From NCBI GenBank assembly GCA_025450405.1, contig JANWHL010000138.1, positions 1-21,908 of the forward strand: DNA of 21,908 bases, written 5' to 3'. The first letter of the stretch is position 1, and the number at the start of each line of letters is the position of its first letter. Under the pieces are notes generated by a model. It searched no databases, had not been told where the DNA came from, and saw nothing but the letters and a program-made list of their open reading frames with translations. Below are positions 7,033 through 13,721 of the stretch, in pieces. Both the position numbers and the translations under genes were made by a program. The DNA is from Ktedonobacterales bacterium. GTDB lineage: Bacteria > Chloroflexota > Ktedonobacteria > Ktedonobacterales > JADMIN01.

Positions 7033-8010
7033 TCACCCCTCGCTGTCCGCGAGCACCCACGCCGGCAGCGGTTCGCGCGCTCGCAACCACTCGGGCGGGA
7101 TGCCCTCGCTGCCGGTATATGAGGCGACAACACCGCCTACCATAGCGCAGTTGGTATCTACGTCGCCAAACGCGCGAACCGTCGCCCAGAGCGCGGCTTC
7201 GTAGTCGCCCAGATGCCGCGTCGCGGACCACAGGACGAATGGCACGGTATCTTGCGCCGTCACGCGGCCGCCATTTCCGAGCGTGGCTGCCGCGGTTTCC
7301 ACGGCGGCGTCCGGTGGCAGGTCGCGCGCGCGCTCGATGCCGTCACGCACCGCGCTCGCGGGCACCTGAGACGCGATCGCGTCCAACAGATCGCGCGGCG
7401 CTGGCGGGCGCGTGCCCTGACTGCGCGCGGCGGCCGCGGCGGCGGCCGCTACGGCGATTGCGCCAGCCGCAGCCTCGGGATGCGCGTGGGTAACCTCGGC
7501 CGAACGCCGGGCGTGGTCAACAGCCGCTGGCGGATCGTCCGCGAAGTACGCGCCTAGCGGGGCGATGCGCATGGCCGCGCCATTGCCGAATGAGCCCTGG
7601 CCCGCAAAGAGTGCGCGCGCCGTCTCGCGCCAGGGTTCGCCGCGGCGGATGGCGGGAAGCAGCCGGTACATGGCCGGCCCGTAACCGCGTGGGAGTTCGA
7701 AGTGATCGGCAAAGCTACGTGCCAACGCATCCTGATCGATGCCGTCGAACCGGCGCAGGACTTCGACAATCGAGAGGGCCATCTGTGTGTCGTCGGTATA
7801 TTCCCAGGGAGGGCGTGGCAGCGCGCGCTGCTCGACAAGCCCCATCACGATGCTCAGCGGCGCGAAAAAGCGCTCGCCGAAGGCATCACCGACCGAAAGC
7901 CCATCCAACGCCGCCCGCGCTCGTGCCAAGCGCTGGTCGCTTCCCGCGTTTACGCCCACCGCGATCGTCTCCCGCTGTATGACTGGTTGCGCGCTGGCCC
8001 GCGTGTCCAT
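7033..8010 (-). CDS. ADP-ribosylglycohydrolase (DraG/ARH) family protein
   Basis: 325 aa from the ATG at 8010. The family removes ADP-ribose from proteins or related molecules using two Mg ions. Visible motifs: LDGLSVGDAFGERFF (35-49), the metal-binding YTDDTQM (71-77, Thr72, Asp73, Asp74), FGNGAAMRIAPLG (141-153), HAHPEA (176-181), and the C-terminal metal site GDVDTNCAMVGGVVASYTG (282-300, Asp283, Asp285, Thr286). An Ala-only run at about 189-195 is low complexity. The start is uncertain: no good ribosome site precedes 8010. The frame stays open to an ATG at 8127, and a GTG around residue 18 would give the usual short N-terminus. It might equally act on other ADP-ribose conjugates; no matching ADP-ribosyltransferase gene is in the window. 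Confidence 0.9.
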   Translation of the reverse strand: MDTRASAQPVIQRETIAVGVNAGSDQRLARARAALDGLSVGDAFGERFFAPLSIVMGLVEQRALPRPPWEYTDDTQMALSIVEVLRRFDGIDQDALARSFADHFELPRGYGPAMYRLLPAIRRGEPWRETARALFAGQGSFGNGAAMRIAPLGAYFADDPPAAVDHARRSAEVTHAHPEAAAGAIAVAAAAAAAARSQGTRPPAPRDLLDAIASQVPASAVRDGIERARDLPPDAAVETAAATLGNGGRVTAQDTVPFVLWSATRHLGDYEAALWATVRAFGDVDTNCAMVGGVVASYTGSEGIPPEWLRAREPLPAWVLADSEG

Positions 8011-8355
8011 GGTACCGCGAGTGGAGGGACAAGCGCCAGCGGAGGCGGGAGGCCAAGGAGAAGGAAAATGGCCTGGGGGAGCATCCAGCAACGTGGATAG
8101 GGCAGTGGCCAAGGGCATCGGTGTCATTTGGCGGGCATGCGGAATTGACGTTCCGCGCGTAATCCTGAGGTTGGGGCGAGTCGTGGAGCGGGGACAGGAG
8201 GGCGACGGTCCAGGGACGGCTCACCCCTCGGGCCAATTTTCGGGAGGATTGCTACGTGGCAAGCGGCCGTCGCTGCGGCTGAACATGCCGGCGTCCTCCG
8301 GACGCACGTTCGTTCTGGCCGCAAAACCCCGTTCGGGGATTAGCCAGACTCGCGG
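8011..8355. other. Spacer between MOSC gene and ADP-ribosylglycohydrolase gene
   Basis: Apart from the MOSC terminator (8323-8338) it holds a 6-bp stem with 6-nt loop, GCGGAA-TTGACG-TTCCGC (8139-8156), that could be an operator. I see no convincing promoter or further gene. If the glycohydrolase starts at 8127 the gene-free part is shorter. Confidence 0.4.
8323..8338 (-). terminator. Intrinsic terminator of the MOSC gene
   Basis: On the minus strand CCCCG-AA-CGGGG is followed by TTTTG, starting 18 bases after the MOSC stop codon. The stem is short (5 bp) but all G:C, with a U-tract, at the expected place. Confidence 0.6.
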
Positions 8356-9039
8356 TCAATGCTCGGCGTGGCCGGTGACGCGCGCCAGGCGCTGGGCGAA
8401 GTAGTCGCGCCAGACGACTGGAAGGGCGTCCACGGCGATTGCCCTCCGAAGCAAATCGGCGTTGTCGCGATCGGTAATATAAAGGCGCGTGATGTCGGCC
8501 ACCGTGACGTCATGCTCCGCACGCGCGAGCAGGGCGATGTGCGCGCCGGCGCAGACCGCGCCTTCGCGCCGCACGGCGAAGTAAAAGCCGGTGCGGCCGC
8601 TGCGCAGGAAGCGCTTGGGCATGTCGGGGCGATCGAAGCGGATGGCGAGCTTGTAGCAGGGGACGCGCGGCTGCGTGACGACGAGCTCGGCTGTGCCGAC
8701 GCGGTAGCGATCGCCGATTCTCACCTCGTTCTCGCGCAAACCGGTGATCGTGAGATTCTCGCCGAAGTTGCCCCAGATAAGCTCCACGCCCGGCAGTTCG
8801 CCGCGCCAGTAGGCGTAGTGCTCGCTCGGGTAGGCGTACACGGCCTTGTCGGGGCCACCGTGGACGGTCAGATCGGCCTGGCGATCGCCGTCGAAGTTGA
8901 GGCGGCGCAGGGTGACGTGGCCTGATACGGGTGACTTGTAGATGGCGGTCGTAACGCGATGCCCATTCACCTCGATCTCGCGAGGGAGTCCAACGTTCAC
9001 GGCGAGCACGGACAAGCGTGGCTCGGTCGGCGGGGGCAT
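8356..9039 (-). CDS. MOSC domain-containing protein (YiiM-like)
   Basis: 227 aa from an ATG with GGAG seven bases upstream. MOSC proteins share the C-terminal domain of Moco sulfurase; YiiM-type members act on N-hydroxylated compounds with the molybdenum cofactor. Seen here: VNVGLPREIEVNG (14-26), LTVHGGPDKAVYAYPSEHY (57-75), WGNFGENLTITGL (89-101) and TQPRVPCYKLAIRF (122-135) with the conserved Cys128 expected to bind Mo. The C-terminus (about 185-227: DVTVADITRLYITDRDN, then DALPVVWRDYF) matches the three-helix '3-alpha' module typical of the YiiM subgroup. Length is normal. It has its own terminator, so it is probably monocistronic. The upstream DNA is a dispersed repeat with no clear promoter. 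Substrate unknown. Confidence 0.92.
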   Translation of the reverse strand: MPPPTEPRLSVLAVNVGLPREIEVNGHRVTTAIYKSPVSGHVTLRRLNFDGDRQADLTVHGGPDKAVYAYPSEHYAYWRGELPGVELIWGNFGENLTITGLRENEVRIGDRYRVGTAELVVTQPRVPCYKLAIRFDRPDMPKRFLRSGRTGFYFAVRREGAVCAGAHIALLARAEHDVTVADITRLYITDRDNADLLRRAIAVDALPVVWRDYFAQRLARVTGHAEH

Positions 9040-9069
9040 CTTCACGCTCCAATCGTGTGGTGGACGGAG

Positions 9070-9240
9070 TAACAATGAGGAAACAGAGCACACAGAGGGG
9101 CAGAGTGGGGACGAATTCACCGCCGAGGACGTGGAGGACGTGGAGGACGTGGAGGACGTGGAGAACGCGGGGGAGGCGGAGGACGCGGAGGAGGCGAATT
9201 GAAACCACAGAGGGCACAGAGGAAACGGAGGGGGAGAGAG
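9070..9240. repeat. Purine-rich dispersed intergenic repeat, copy A
   Basis: Contains ACAATGAGGA, CACACAGAGGGGCAG, GGGGACGA and CCGCcGAGGACG in the same order as copy B near 17363. It ends with CCACAGAGGGCACAGAGG. It carries an internal 9-bp array (9125-9160). Such CACAGAGG-type repeats recur in intergenic DNA of several high-GC phyla. The rest of the 9040-9434 gap holds two stem-loops (9258-9272 and 9308-9331) and no gene. Confidence 0.75.
9125..9160. repeat. Four perfect 9-bp tandem repeats
   Basis: GAGGACGTG is repeated four times in register, followed by degenerate units (GAGAACGCG and on to about 9195). It lies inside dispersed repeat copy A. Read on the minus strand it gives the artefact peptide repeat VLHVLHV. 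Confidence 0.9.
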
Positions 9241-9257
9241 GGTCGAAGGGTACTCAG

Positions 9258-9272
9258 CCCCACGCCGTGGGG
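9258..9272. other. Short stem-loop in the repeat region
   Basis: CCCCAC-GCC-GTGGGG, a 6-bp all-strong stem with a 3-nt loop, followed by TTCT on the plus strand. It may be part of a repeat element rather than a working terminator. Confidence 0.35.
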
Positions 9273-9307
9273 TTCTCCACCCTGGCGTCTGGGGTCCTCT
9301 CCCCCGA

Positions 9308-9331
9308 CCCCTCTCCTTGCGAGGAGAGGGG
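9308..9331. repeat. Dispersed hairpin repeat CCCCTCTCCT..AGGAGAGGGG
   Basis: A perfect 10-bp stem with TGCG tetraloop. The same CCCCTCTCC/GGAGAGGGG hairpin occurs at 11095-11117, so it is a repeated element. It lies between the phosphoesterase stop and the MOSC gene and could double as a terminator, though it has no U-run on the minus strand. Confidence 0.65.
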
Positions 9332-9434
9332 AGTCTGAACGAGGGGCGCGACGCGCGTAGGTGTGGGTCGGAGAGGCGCGGGGGCGGGGCTACGGGCGAC
9401 GATCAGAGAGGGTGGGAGAGACGGGTTGGCGGGG

Positions 9435-10919
9435 CTACGCGCGACGACGGCGCTGGCGGCGCCAGGTGTAGCCACCGGTGGCCAGCAGGCCGATGCCGCC
9501 CGCGAGCGCCAGGCCGAAGAGCGAGGTCCGGGCGAGGTCGAAGCCGGCGGGCTGGGCGGGCTGGTTGAAGTTTAGCGCATTGGCCAGGTTGTTGGCCGCG
9601 GCGTCGCGGGTGCCAAGGGGGGCGAGACGCCAGCGAGATTCGATCAGCTTGAGGATCGAGGTGGTGTCGTATTGGGTGTGATCGACGTAGCCACGCCGGG
9701 CGAAGGGCGAGACGATGATCGTCGGAACGCGGGTACCGGGGCCCCAGCGGTCGACGTGTGGCGGCGCCACGTGGTCCCAGAAGCCGCCGTTCTCATCATA
9801 GGTGATGATGACCACGGCGTTGGACCAGTAGCGGCTCTGCTGGACGGCGCGCACGAGGCTGGCGACGTGCTCCTGGCCCTGGAGGAGGCTGGCGTAGCCG
9901 GGGTGCTCGTTATCTTCGCCGAGCGGCTTGATGAACGAGACGGCGGGCAGGTCCCCCGAGTGGAGGGCGCCGAGAAAGTCTTGCTCGTCCTTCAGATGCG
10001 CGGTGCGGCCAGGAGTGTTGTCGGCGTAGTTCTGGAAGTAGGCGAAGGGCTGGTGGTGGAACTGGAAGAGAGGGTCGGGGTGGCCGGCGAGGGCGTTGTT
10101 CCAGCCACCGGCGTACCAGGCCCAGGAGACATCGCGCGCGCTCAAGCGGTCGCCGACGGTGGGCATGGTCTGCTCGGGGAGGAGCTGGGTTGGGTTGGTG
10201 ATGCTGGCGGGATGGGGCCGGTTGACGGAGTAGACGGTGTTGACGGCGTAGCCATCGGGGGTGACGGCGCCATCGGTGACGAGGTGGCCCTGGGCGTCAA
10301 GATTCGCCACCACATTGGCGGGGGCGTTGGGCCAGACGGGGCTACACGCGCAGATCAGCCAGAAGTGGTTCAGGAACGAGCCGCCGTAGGCGGCGTGGAA
10401 GAAGTGGTCATCGAGGGTGAACTGGTGGGCGAGCTCGCCTTCGGGGAGATTGGTGGCGTCGTAGTAGCTGAGAGGGAGACCGCCGGAGCCGCCATAGGCG
10501 ACGAATTTGTCCATCTTGCCGGCGTCGATCTGGAGCTGCTCCTGATAGAAGCGGGTGACGAGGTCGCCAGTCTTCTGGTCGGCGGGGACGTAGGGGGCGG
10601 TGCGGAAGGGCTGATTGGGCAGATTGGCCGGGAAACGCGGGTCGGGTCCGGGCGGGGTGAGGGTGGAGTTCAGCGGCTGAGGGAGGGTGGCGTAGGGCTG
10701 GCCGGTGCGATCGACCTGGGGTGCGGCGTTGCCGGCGTTGGCGAAGCCGTCGGCGCCGGGGAAGTTGCCGTACAGGCTGTCGAAACTCCAGTTTTCCTGG
10801 ACGATGACTATCACGTGGCCGATCTGGTCGATGCCAGCGGGCGTGCTGGCCCTGGCGGACGGTGCCGCGGCGAGGGCGAAGCCCAGGACGGCAAGCAGAC
10901 TCAGGACGCGGCGAAGCAT
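9435..10919 (-). CDS. Secreted, membrane-anchored acid phosphatase / phospholipase C-like phosphoesterase
   Basis: 494 aa from an ATG with GGAAGGAG eight bases upstream. Residues 1-24 are a signal peptide (LLAVLGFALAAAPSARA). The body is the phosphoesterase family that includes bacterial phospholipase C and AcpA acid phosphatase. It has the metal ligands Glu42-Asn43 in VQENWSFDSLYGNFPGADG, a probable nucleophile Ser181 in YGGSFLNHFW, GEDNEHPGYAS (334-344), Asp375-Glu376 in TYDENGGFWDHVAPP, and SPFARRGYVDHT (404-415). Residues 466-484 form a C-terminal membrane helix followed by WRRQRRRRA, so the enzyme would sit on the outer face of the cell membrane, tail inside. It would cleave phosphate esters or phospholipid head groups. 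The next gene on the same strand upstream is a copper lipoprotein, but repeats lie between them. Whether it is a lipase or a phosphatase cannot be decided. Confidence 0.88.
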   Translation of the reverse strand: MLRRVLSLLAVLGFALAAAPSARASTPAGIDQIGHVIVIVQENWSFDSLYGNFPGADGFANAGNAAPQVDRTGQPYATLPQPLNSTLTPPGPDPRFPANLPNQPFRTAPYVPADQKTGDLVTRFYQEQLQIDAGKMDKFVAYGGSGGLPLSYYDATNLPEGELAHQFTLDDHFFHAAYGGSFLNHFWLICACSPVWPNAPANVVANLDAQGHLVTDGAVTPDGYAVNTVYSVNRPHPASITNPTQLLPEQTMPTVGDRLSARDVSWAWYAGGWNNALAGHPDPLFQFHHQPFAYFQNYADNTPGRTAHLKDEQDFLGALHSGDLPAVSFIKPLGEDNEHPGYASLLQGQEHVASLVRAVQQSRYWSNAVVIITYDENGGFWDHVAPPHVDRWGPGTRVPTIIVSPFARRGYVDHTQYDTTSILKLIESRWRLAPLGTRDAAANNLANALNFNQPAQPAGFDLARTSLFGLALAGGIGLLATGGYTWRRQRRRRA

Positions 10920-10951
10920 ACGCGGGGCTCCTTCCGGGATGGTGGGGTCAG

Positions 10952-11117
10952 CCCCTCCCCGTCGCGACGCGGAGGGGAGCGAGGAGGGGCCACATCCCCA
11001 GCCCCCAGTGGGGGCCCCAGCCACGCTCGTCGGCGGTCCCCAGGCGCTTGCCGGCGGCAGGGCCACACCCCCAGCCTCCAGCGGGGGACCCCAGCCCCTC
11101 TCCCACGAGGAGAGGGG
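10952..11117. repeat. Cluster of dispersed stem-loop repeats
   Basis: Fills most of the 10920-11174 gap. In order: CCCCTCC/GGAGGGG around the palindrome GTCGCGAC (10952-10977); CCCCC-AGT-GGGGG (11002-11014), also found at 17388-17400; a second diverged copy with CCTCCAGCGGGGG (about 11075-11087); and CCCCTCTCC/GGAGAGGGG (11095-11117), also found at 9308. The two middle units share the frame CCACA-CCCCAGCC...CCCCAGCC, so they are duplicated copies. No coding potential is seen. Confidence 0.7.
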
Positions 11118-11174
11118 AGCCGAAACGGTGGCCGCGAGAGGAGTTGCGCGGGGCGGGCGTGGTGTTTGGCGGGG

Positions 11175-11615
11175 CTAGGAGACTGTGACGGTGGCCTGCA
11201 TGGGGGGATGGATGGTGCAGGTGATGTGGTAGGTGCCAGGTTGTGTGAAGGTGAGGACGACGGTTGAGCCGGGCTGGATGTCAAGGCCGGATGCTGCGGC
11301 GATCTGGGTTGGGGCGCCGGTTTCGGGGGAAAAGAGGCCGCCGGTGCCAGTGACGATGTTATGGATGCCGCCGCTGGCGCTGGGGTCGACGAGGGTGATC
11401 GATTGGCCGGCGTGGATGGAGAAGGTGGTGGGGCCGACGAAGGTGCTGACGCCGGCGGTGAGGGTCTGGCCGCTGGCTGGGCCGGCACCGCCTGACCCGC
11501 CTCCGGATGGGCCGGCACTGGCGGCGCCGCCGCACGCGGCGAGGACGAGGACGGCGGCGAGCAGGAGGGTCGCGAACAGGGCGGGGACAGTCACTGGGGC
11601 AAAGCGCAAGCGCAT
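11175..11615 (-). CDS. Cupredoxin (plastocyanin-like) lipoprotein
   Basis: 146 aa from an ATG with GAGG seven bases upstream. Residues 1-28 are a lipoprotein signal ending LVLAAC, so Cys28 would carry the lipid anchor. A Gly/Ser/Ala/Pro-rich linker runs to about 49. Residues 50-146 form a type I blue-copper domain: His85 in GIHNIV and the C-terminal loop YHITCTIHPPMQATVTV with Cys133, His136 and Met139, the full His-Cys-His-Met ligand set. It would carry electrons on the outer membrane face, or simply bind copper. No partner oxidase is encoded in the window. The order on the strand is TM protein, cupredoxin, phosphoesterase; the spacing (169 and 255 bp) does not demand an operon. Confidence 0.87.
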   Translation of the reverse strand: MRLRFAPVTVPALFATLLLAAVLVLAACGGAASAGPSGGGSGGAGPASGQTLTAGVSTFVGPTTFSIHAGQSITLVDPSASGGIHNIVTGTGGLFSPETGAPTQIAAASGLDIQPGSTVVLTFTQPGTYHITCTIHPPMQATVTVS

Positions 11616-11748
11616 GGCGAGACCTCGTGTTCAGGAGAACGAGCCCGGAGTATTACGTTCGCGGCGGGCGATGGGTCGCGCCCCGGAGACCCTCCGCTGG
11701 AGGATGTCTGGGGAACATCAGTCGCCCCGACGGGCATGGATCCGCGAT

Positions 11749-11764
11749 GTCCACCGGTGTGGAC
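11749..11764 (-). terminator. Possible terminator of the small TM protein gene
   Basis: GTCCAC-CGGT-GTGGAC, a 6-bp stem with a tetraloop, lies 21-36 bases beyond the stop at 11785 on the minus strand. No U-tract follows, so support is weak. Otherwise 11616-11784 shows nothing clear. Confidence 0.3.
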
Positions 11765-11784
11765 CGTTCAGCATGCGGGCGATA

Positions 11785-12312
11785 TCACTGGTTTTTGACG
11801 GCGGAAACGCAGCCAGGCGCCGCGGTCAGGATGGTGTAGGTCCGCTGCTCGGTGGTGCCGTTGGGCCAGTGGGCGGTGAGGACATACAGGCGGATCTGGC
11901 CGCCGTGGGATTGGGGGCGCGCGCCGACAAACGCGGCACTGAGGGTAAGGCCGTGGGCGGCGGCGTAGCCGCGCTGTGTATTGGCTTGCTGGACGACGGT
12001 GGCTTCGGGGACGTGGGTTTGGACGCTGGGGCAGAGCTGGCGCCAACCGAGCGCGCCATCGTTGGCGACGACGGACTGGATGAAGGTGTCGGCGGCGCGG
12101 GCTTCGCGGGCGGCGGGCGGTGCGGCGGGGGCCGCGAGGCGTGGGGAGGATGCGGCGGCGCGGGCGACCATGATGGTGGCGACGGCGGCCGAGAGGGTGA
12201 GAGCGGCCATCAGCAGCCAGGCCAGGGCGCGGGGCGTGGGACGAGCCCAGGGATGATGTGGCCAGGGGGGATACCGCGCAGACTGGTGTTCGGGGGTGGC
12301 GATGCTCGACAT
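11785..12312 (-). CDS. Uncharacterised single-pass membrane protein
   Basis: 175 aa from an ATG with AGGAGG five bases upstream, the best ribosome site in this part of the window. A Pro/His/Trp-rich N-terminus (1-28) is followed by one membrane helix (29-50, ALAWLLMAALTLSAAVATIMV), an Ala/Pro linker, and an extracellular domain of about 105 residues starting ADTFIQSVVANDGALGWRQL and ending APGCVSAVKNQ. Two Cys (in LCPS and GCVS) could pair. The outer domain has the feel of a small alpha+beta (NTF2-like or DUF4878-like) fold, but I do not recognise a family. No catalytic motif. It is upstream of the cupredoxin gene on the same strand. Confidence 0.7.
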   Translation of the reverse strand: MSSIATPEHQSARYPPWPHHPWARPTPRALAWLLMAALTLSAAVATIMVARAAASSPRLAAPAAPPAAREARAADTFIQSVVANDGALGWRQLCPSVQTHVPEATVVQQANTQRGYAAAHGLTLSAAFVGARPQSHGGQIRLYVLTAHWPNGTTEQRTYTILTAAPGCVSAVKNQ

Positions 12313-12415
12313 GGGCGCCTCCTTGCTCCGGAGTTGGTTCGCCCGCGTGAGATGGTTGAGACCTGCGGGCACCGGACGGGACCTCTTTCGTGGGCACATT
12401 GTGGGGCGAGAGGCT

Positions 12416-12451
12416 TACGGCGGTGCTACGCGGGGTTACGAGGGCGCTACG
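12416..12451. promoter_or_regulatory. Four TACG boxes spaced by one helical turn
   Basis: TACG, mostly followed by a GGG-containing run, starts at 12416, 12427, 12437 and 12448, i.e. spacings of 11, 10 and 11 bp. It lies in the 297-bp divergent gap between the TM protein gene (start 12312) and the P1 peptidase gene (start 12610). Helically phased sites suggest cooperative protein binding, but this is inference. Confidence 0.3.
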
Positions 12452-12557
12452 CTGGGAGGAGCGGGACGGCCTGGGCGGCCCGACCGGATCGCGGCTCACC
12501 TTGGGCGGCGGGCGCGGCTCGTGAAGTGGACGAGCCAGACGGAACCACGCCGTAACC

Positions 12558-12566
12558 TGCTATGCT
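12558..12566 (+). promoter_or_regulatory. Extended -10 promoter of the P1 peptidase gene
   Basis: TG-C-TATGCT fits an extended -10. The matching -35 position (GACGGA) is poor. Transcription would begin about 35-40 nt before the ATG at 12610. Confidence 0.45.
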
Positions 12567-12609
12567 CCGCCTTGGGGTATGGGGTCCATGCGAGGGTAGG
12601 AGGTGGCGC

Positions 12610-13680
12610 ATGCATGACGACATCACGGATGTGCCGGGGGCGCTGGTGGGTCACGACACGTTGCTGGAGGCGGGTACGGGCTGCACGGTGGTGGTCTGCG
12701 CCTGGCCAGCGGTGGGCGGGGTCGACGTGCGCGGTGGTGCGCCGGGGACGCGAGAGACGGACCTGCTGGACCCGACGTGCATGGTGTCCGAGGTCCATGC
12801 TGTGCTGCTCTCCGGGGGGAGCGCCTTTGGGCTGGATGCGGCGGCGGGCGTGATGCGAACGCTGGAGGCGCGCGGGGTAGGCTTCGATGCAGGCGTCGCG
12901 CGGGTGCCGATCGTGCCGGGCGCTGTCCTGTTTGACCTGGGGACGGGACGGGCGGATGTGCGGCCGGACGCGGAGTCGGGGGCACGTGCGACAGAGTCTG
13001 CCGACGGGGGGGCGATCGCGCGGGGGACCGTGGGCGCGGGTACGGGCGCGACGGTCGGTCACTGGGGCTGGCCGGGGCTCACCACCAAAGGGGGGATAGG
13101 CAGCGCGAGCGCGAAGCTGCCTGAGGGGCATGTGGTCGGCGCGCTGCTGGCGGTGAACGCGCTGGGTGATGTCTACGATCCGGCGAGCGGTAAGGTCGTC
13201 GCGGGCGCGCGCAATCCGGCGGGGGCGGGCTGGTTGGCGGAGGCGAGCGTGTCAGGGGAAGGAGGCGGCTCGCCCCTGGACGCGGAGGGCCCCGAACCAA
13301 ATGCCGGACGCGGGAGTGGATGGCCGGGAGCGCGTACGCGTATGCTCCCGGACATAAAACTGGGGAGGCAGACCACTATCGGAGTGGTGGCGACCGATCT
13401 GCCGCTCACCAAGGCGGAGGCGCGACGGCTGGCGATGATGGCGCACGACGGGTTGGCGCTGGCGATCCGCCCCACCCACACACCGATGGACGGCGACGCG
13501 ATCTTCGCGCTGAGCCTGGCTCAGCCCGAGGCACGCGCGGCGGCGCCGGGGGGAATCGGGCCACTGGCGATGGCGGGCCTGGGTGCGGCGGCAGCGCGTG
13601 CGGTGGCGCGGGCGGCGGCCGACGCGGTGCGCTCGGCGACATCGCTGCACGGTGTGCCGGCGGCGCGCGATGTTGTGTGA
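12610..13680 (+). CDS. P1 family (S58/DmpA-like) self-processing aminopeptidase
   Basis: 356 aa from an ATG directly after AGGAGGTGGCGC. The family (DmpA, BapA and relatives) are Ntn-like enzymes made as a precursor that cuts itself to expose a Ser or Thr nucleophile, then removes N-terminal residues or cleaves beta-peptides. Visible blocks: TDVPGALVGHDT (6-17), GCTVVV, VHAVLLSGGSAFGLDAAAGV (62-81), VPIVPGAVLFDL (99-110), GTVGAGTGATVG (139-150), TKGGIGSAS (159-167), and the cleavage region GRQTTIGVVATDLPLTKAEA (252-271), with a predicted nucleophile at Thr255 (Thr256 is next to it). MAHDGLALAIRPTHTPMDGD follows. Most relatives have Asn before the Thr; here it is Gln254. No signal peptide, so probably cytoplasmic. 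It is convergent with the DUF4870-like gene, 41 bp away. Confidence 0.88.
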   Translation: MHDDITDVPGALVGHDTLLEAGTGCTVVVCAWPAVGGVDVRGGAPGTRETDLLDPTCMVSEVHAVLLSGGSAFGLDAAAGVMRTLEARGVGFDAGVARVPIVPGAVLFDLGTGRADVRPDAESGARATESADGGAIARGTVGAGTGATVGHWGWPGLTTKGGIGSASAKLPEGHVVGALLAVNALGDVYDPASGKVVAGARNPAGAGWLAEASVSGEGGGSPLDAEGPEPNAGRGSGWPGARTRMLPDIKLGRQTTIGVVATDLPLTKAEARRLAMMAHDGLALAIRPTHTPMDGDAIFALSLAQPEARAAAPGGIGPLAMAGLGAAAARAVARAAADAVRSATSLHGVPAARDVV

Positions 13681-13696
13681 AACGAGCGAATTTCAC
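13677..13696. terminator. Possible bidirectional terminator between convergent genes
   Basis: GTGAAA (13677-13682) and TTTCAC (13691-13696) form a 6-bp stem overlapping the P1 peptidase stop codon. The A/T pairs at the stem base could serve both directions. Short, so tentative. Confidence 0.25.
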
Positions 13697-13721
13697 CTGG
13701 AATCGGTGCGTTGGGGCCGCG

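Noticed and set aside
9125..9160. Coding tandem repeat (VLHVLHV peptide) extending the MOSC N-terminus
   Set aside because: It lies inside a dispersed intergenic repeat, in a different frame from the MOSC gene, which has a good ATG and ribosome site at 9039.
9672..11267. 531-codon plus-strand open frame opposite the phosphoesterase
   Set aside because: The minus-strand product has a signal peptide, metal-binding motifs and a good ribosome site; the plus frame is Gly/Val/Glu-rich without motifs.
12496..13131. Minus-strand frame opposite the P1 peptidase
   Set aside because: Arg/His/Pro-rich shadow; the plus strand has clear family motifs and a strong ribosome site.
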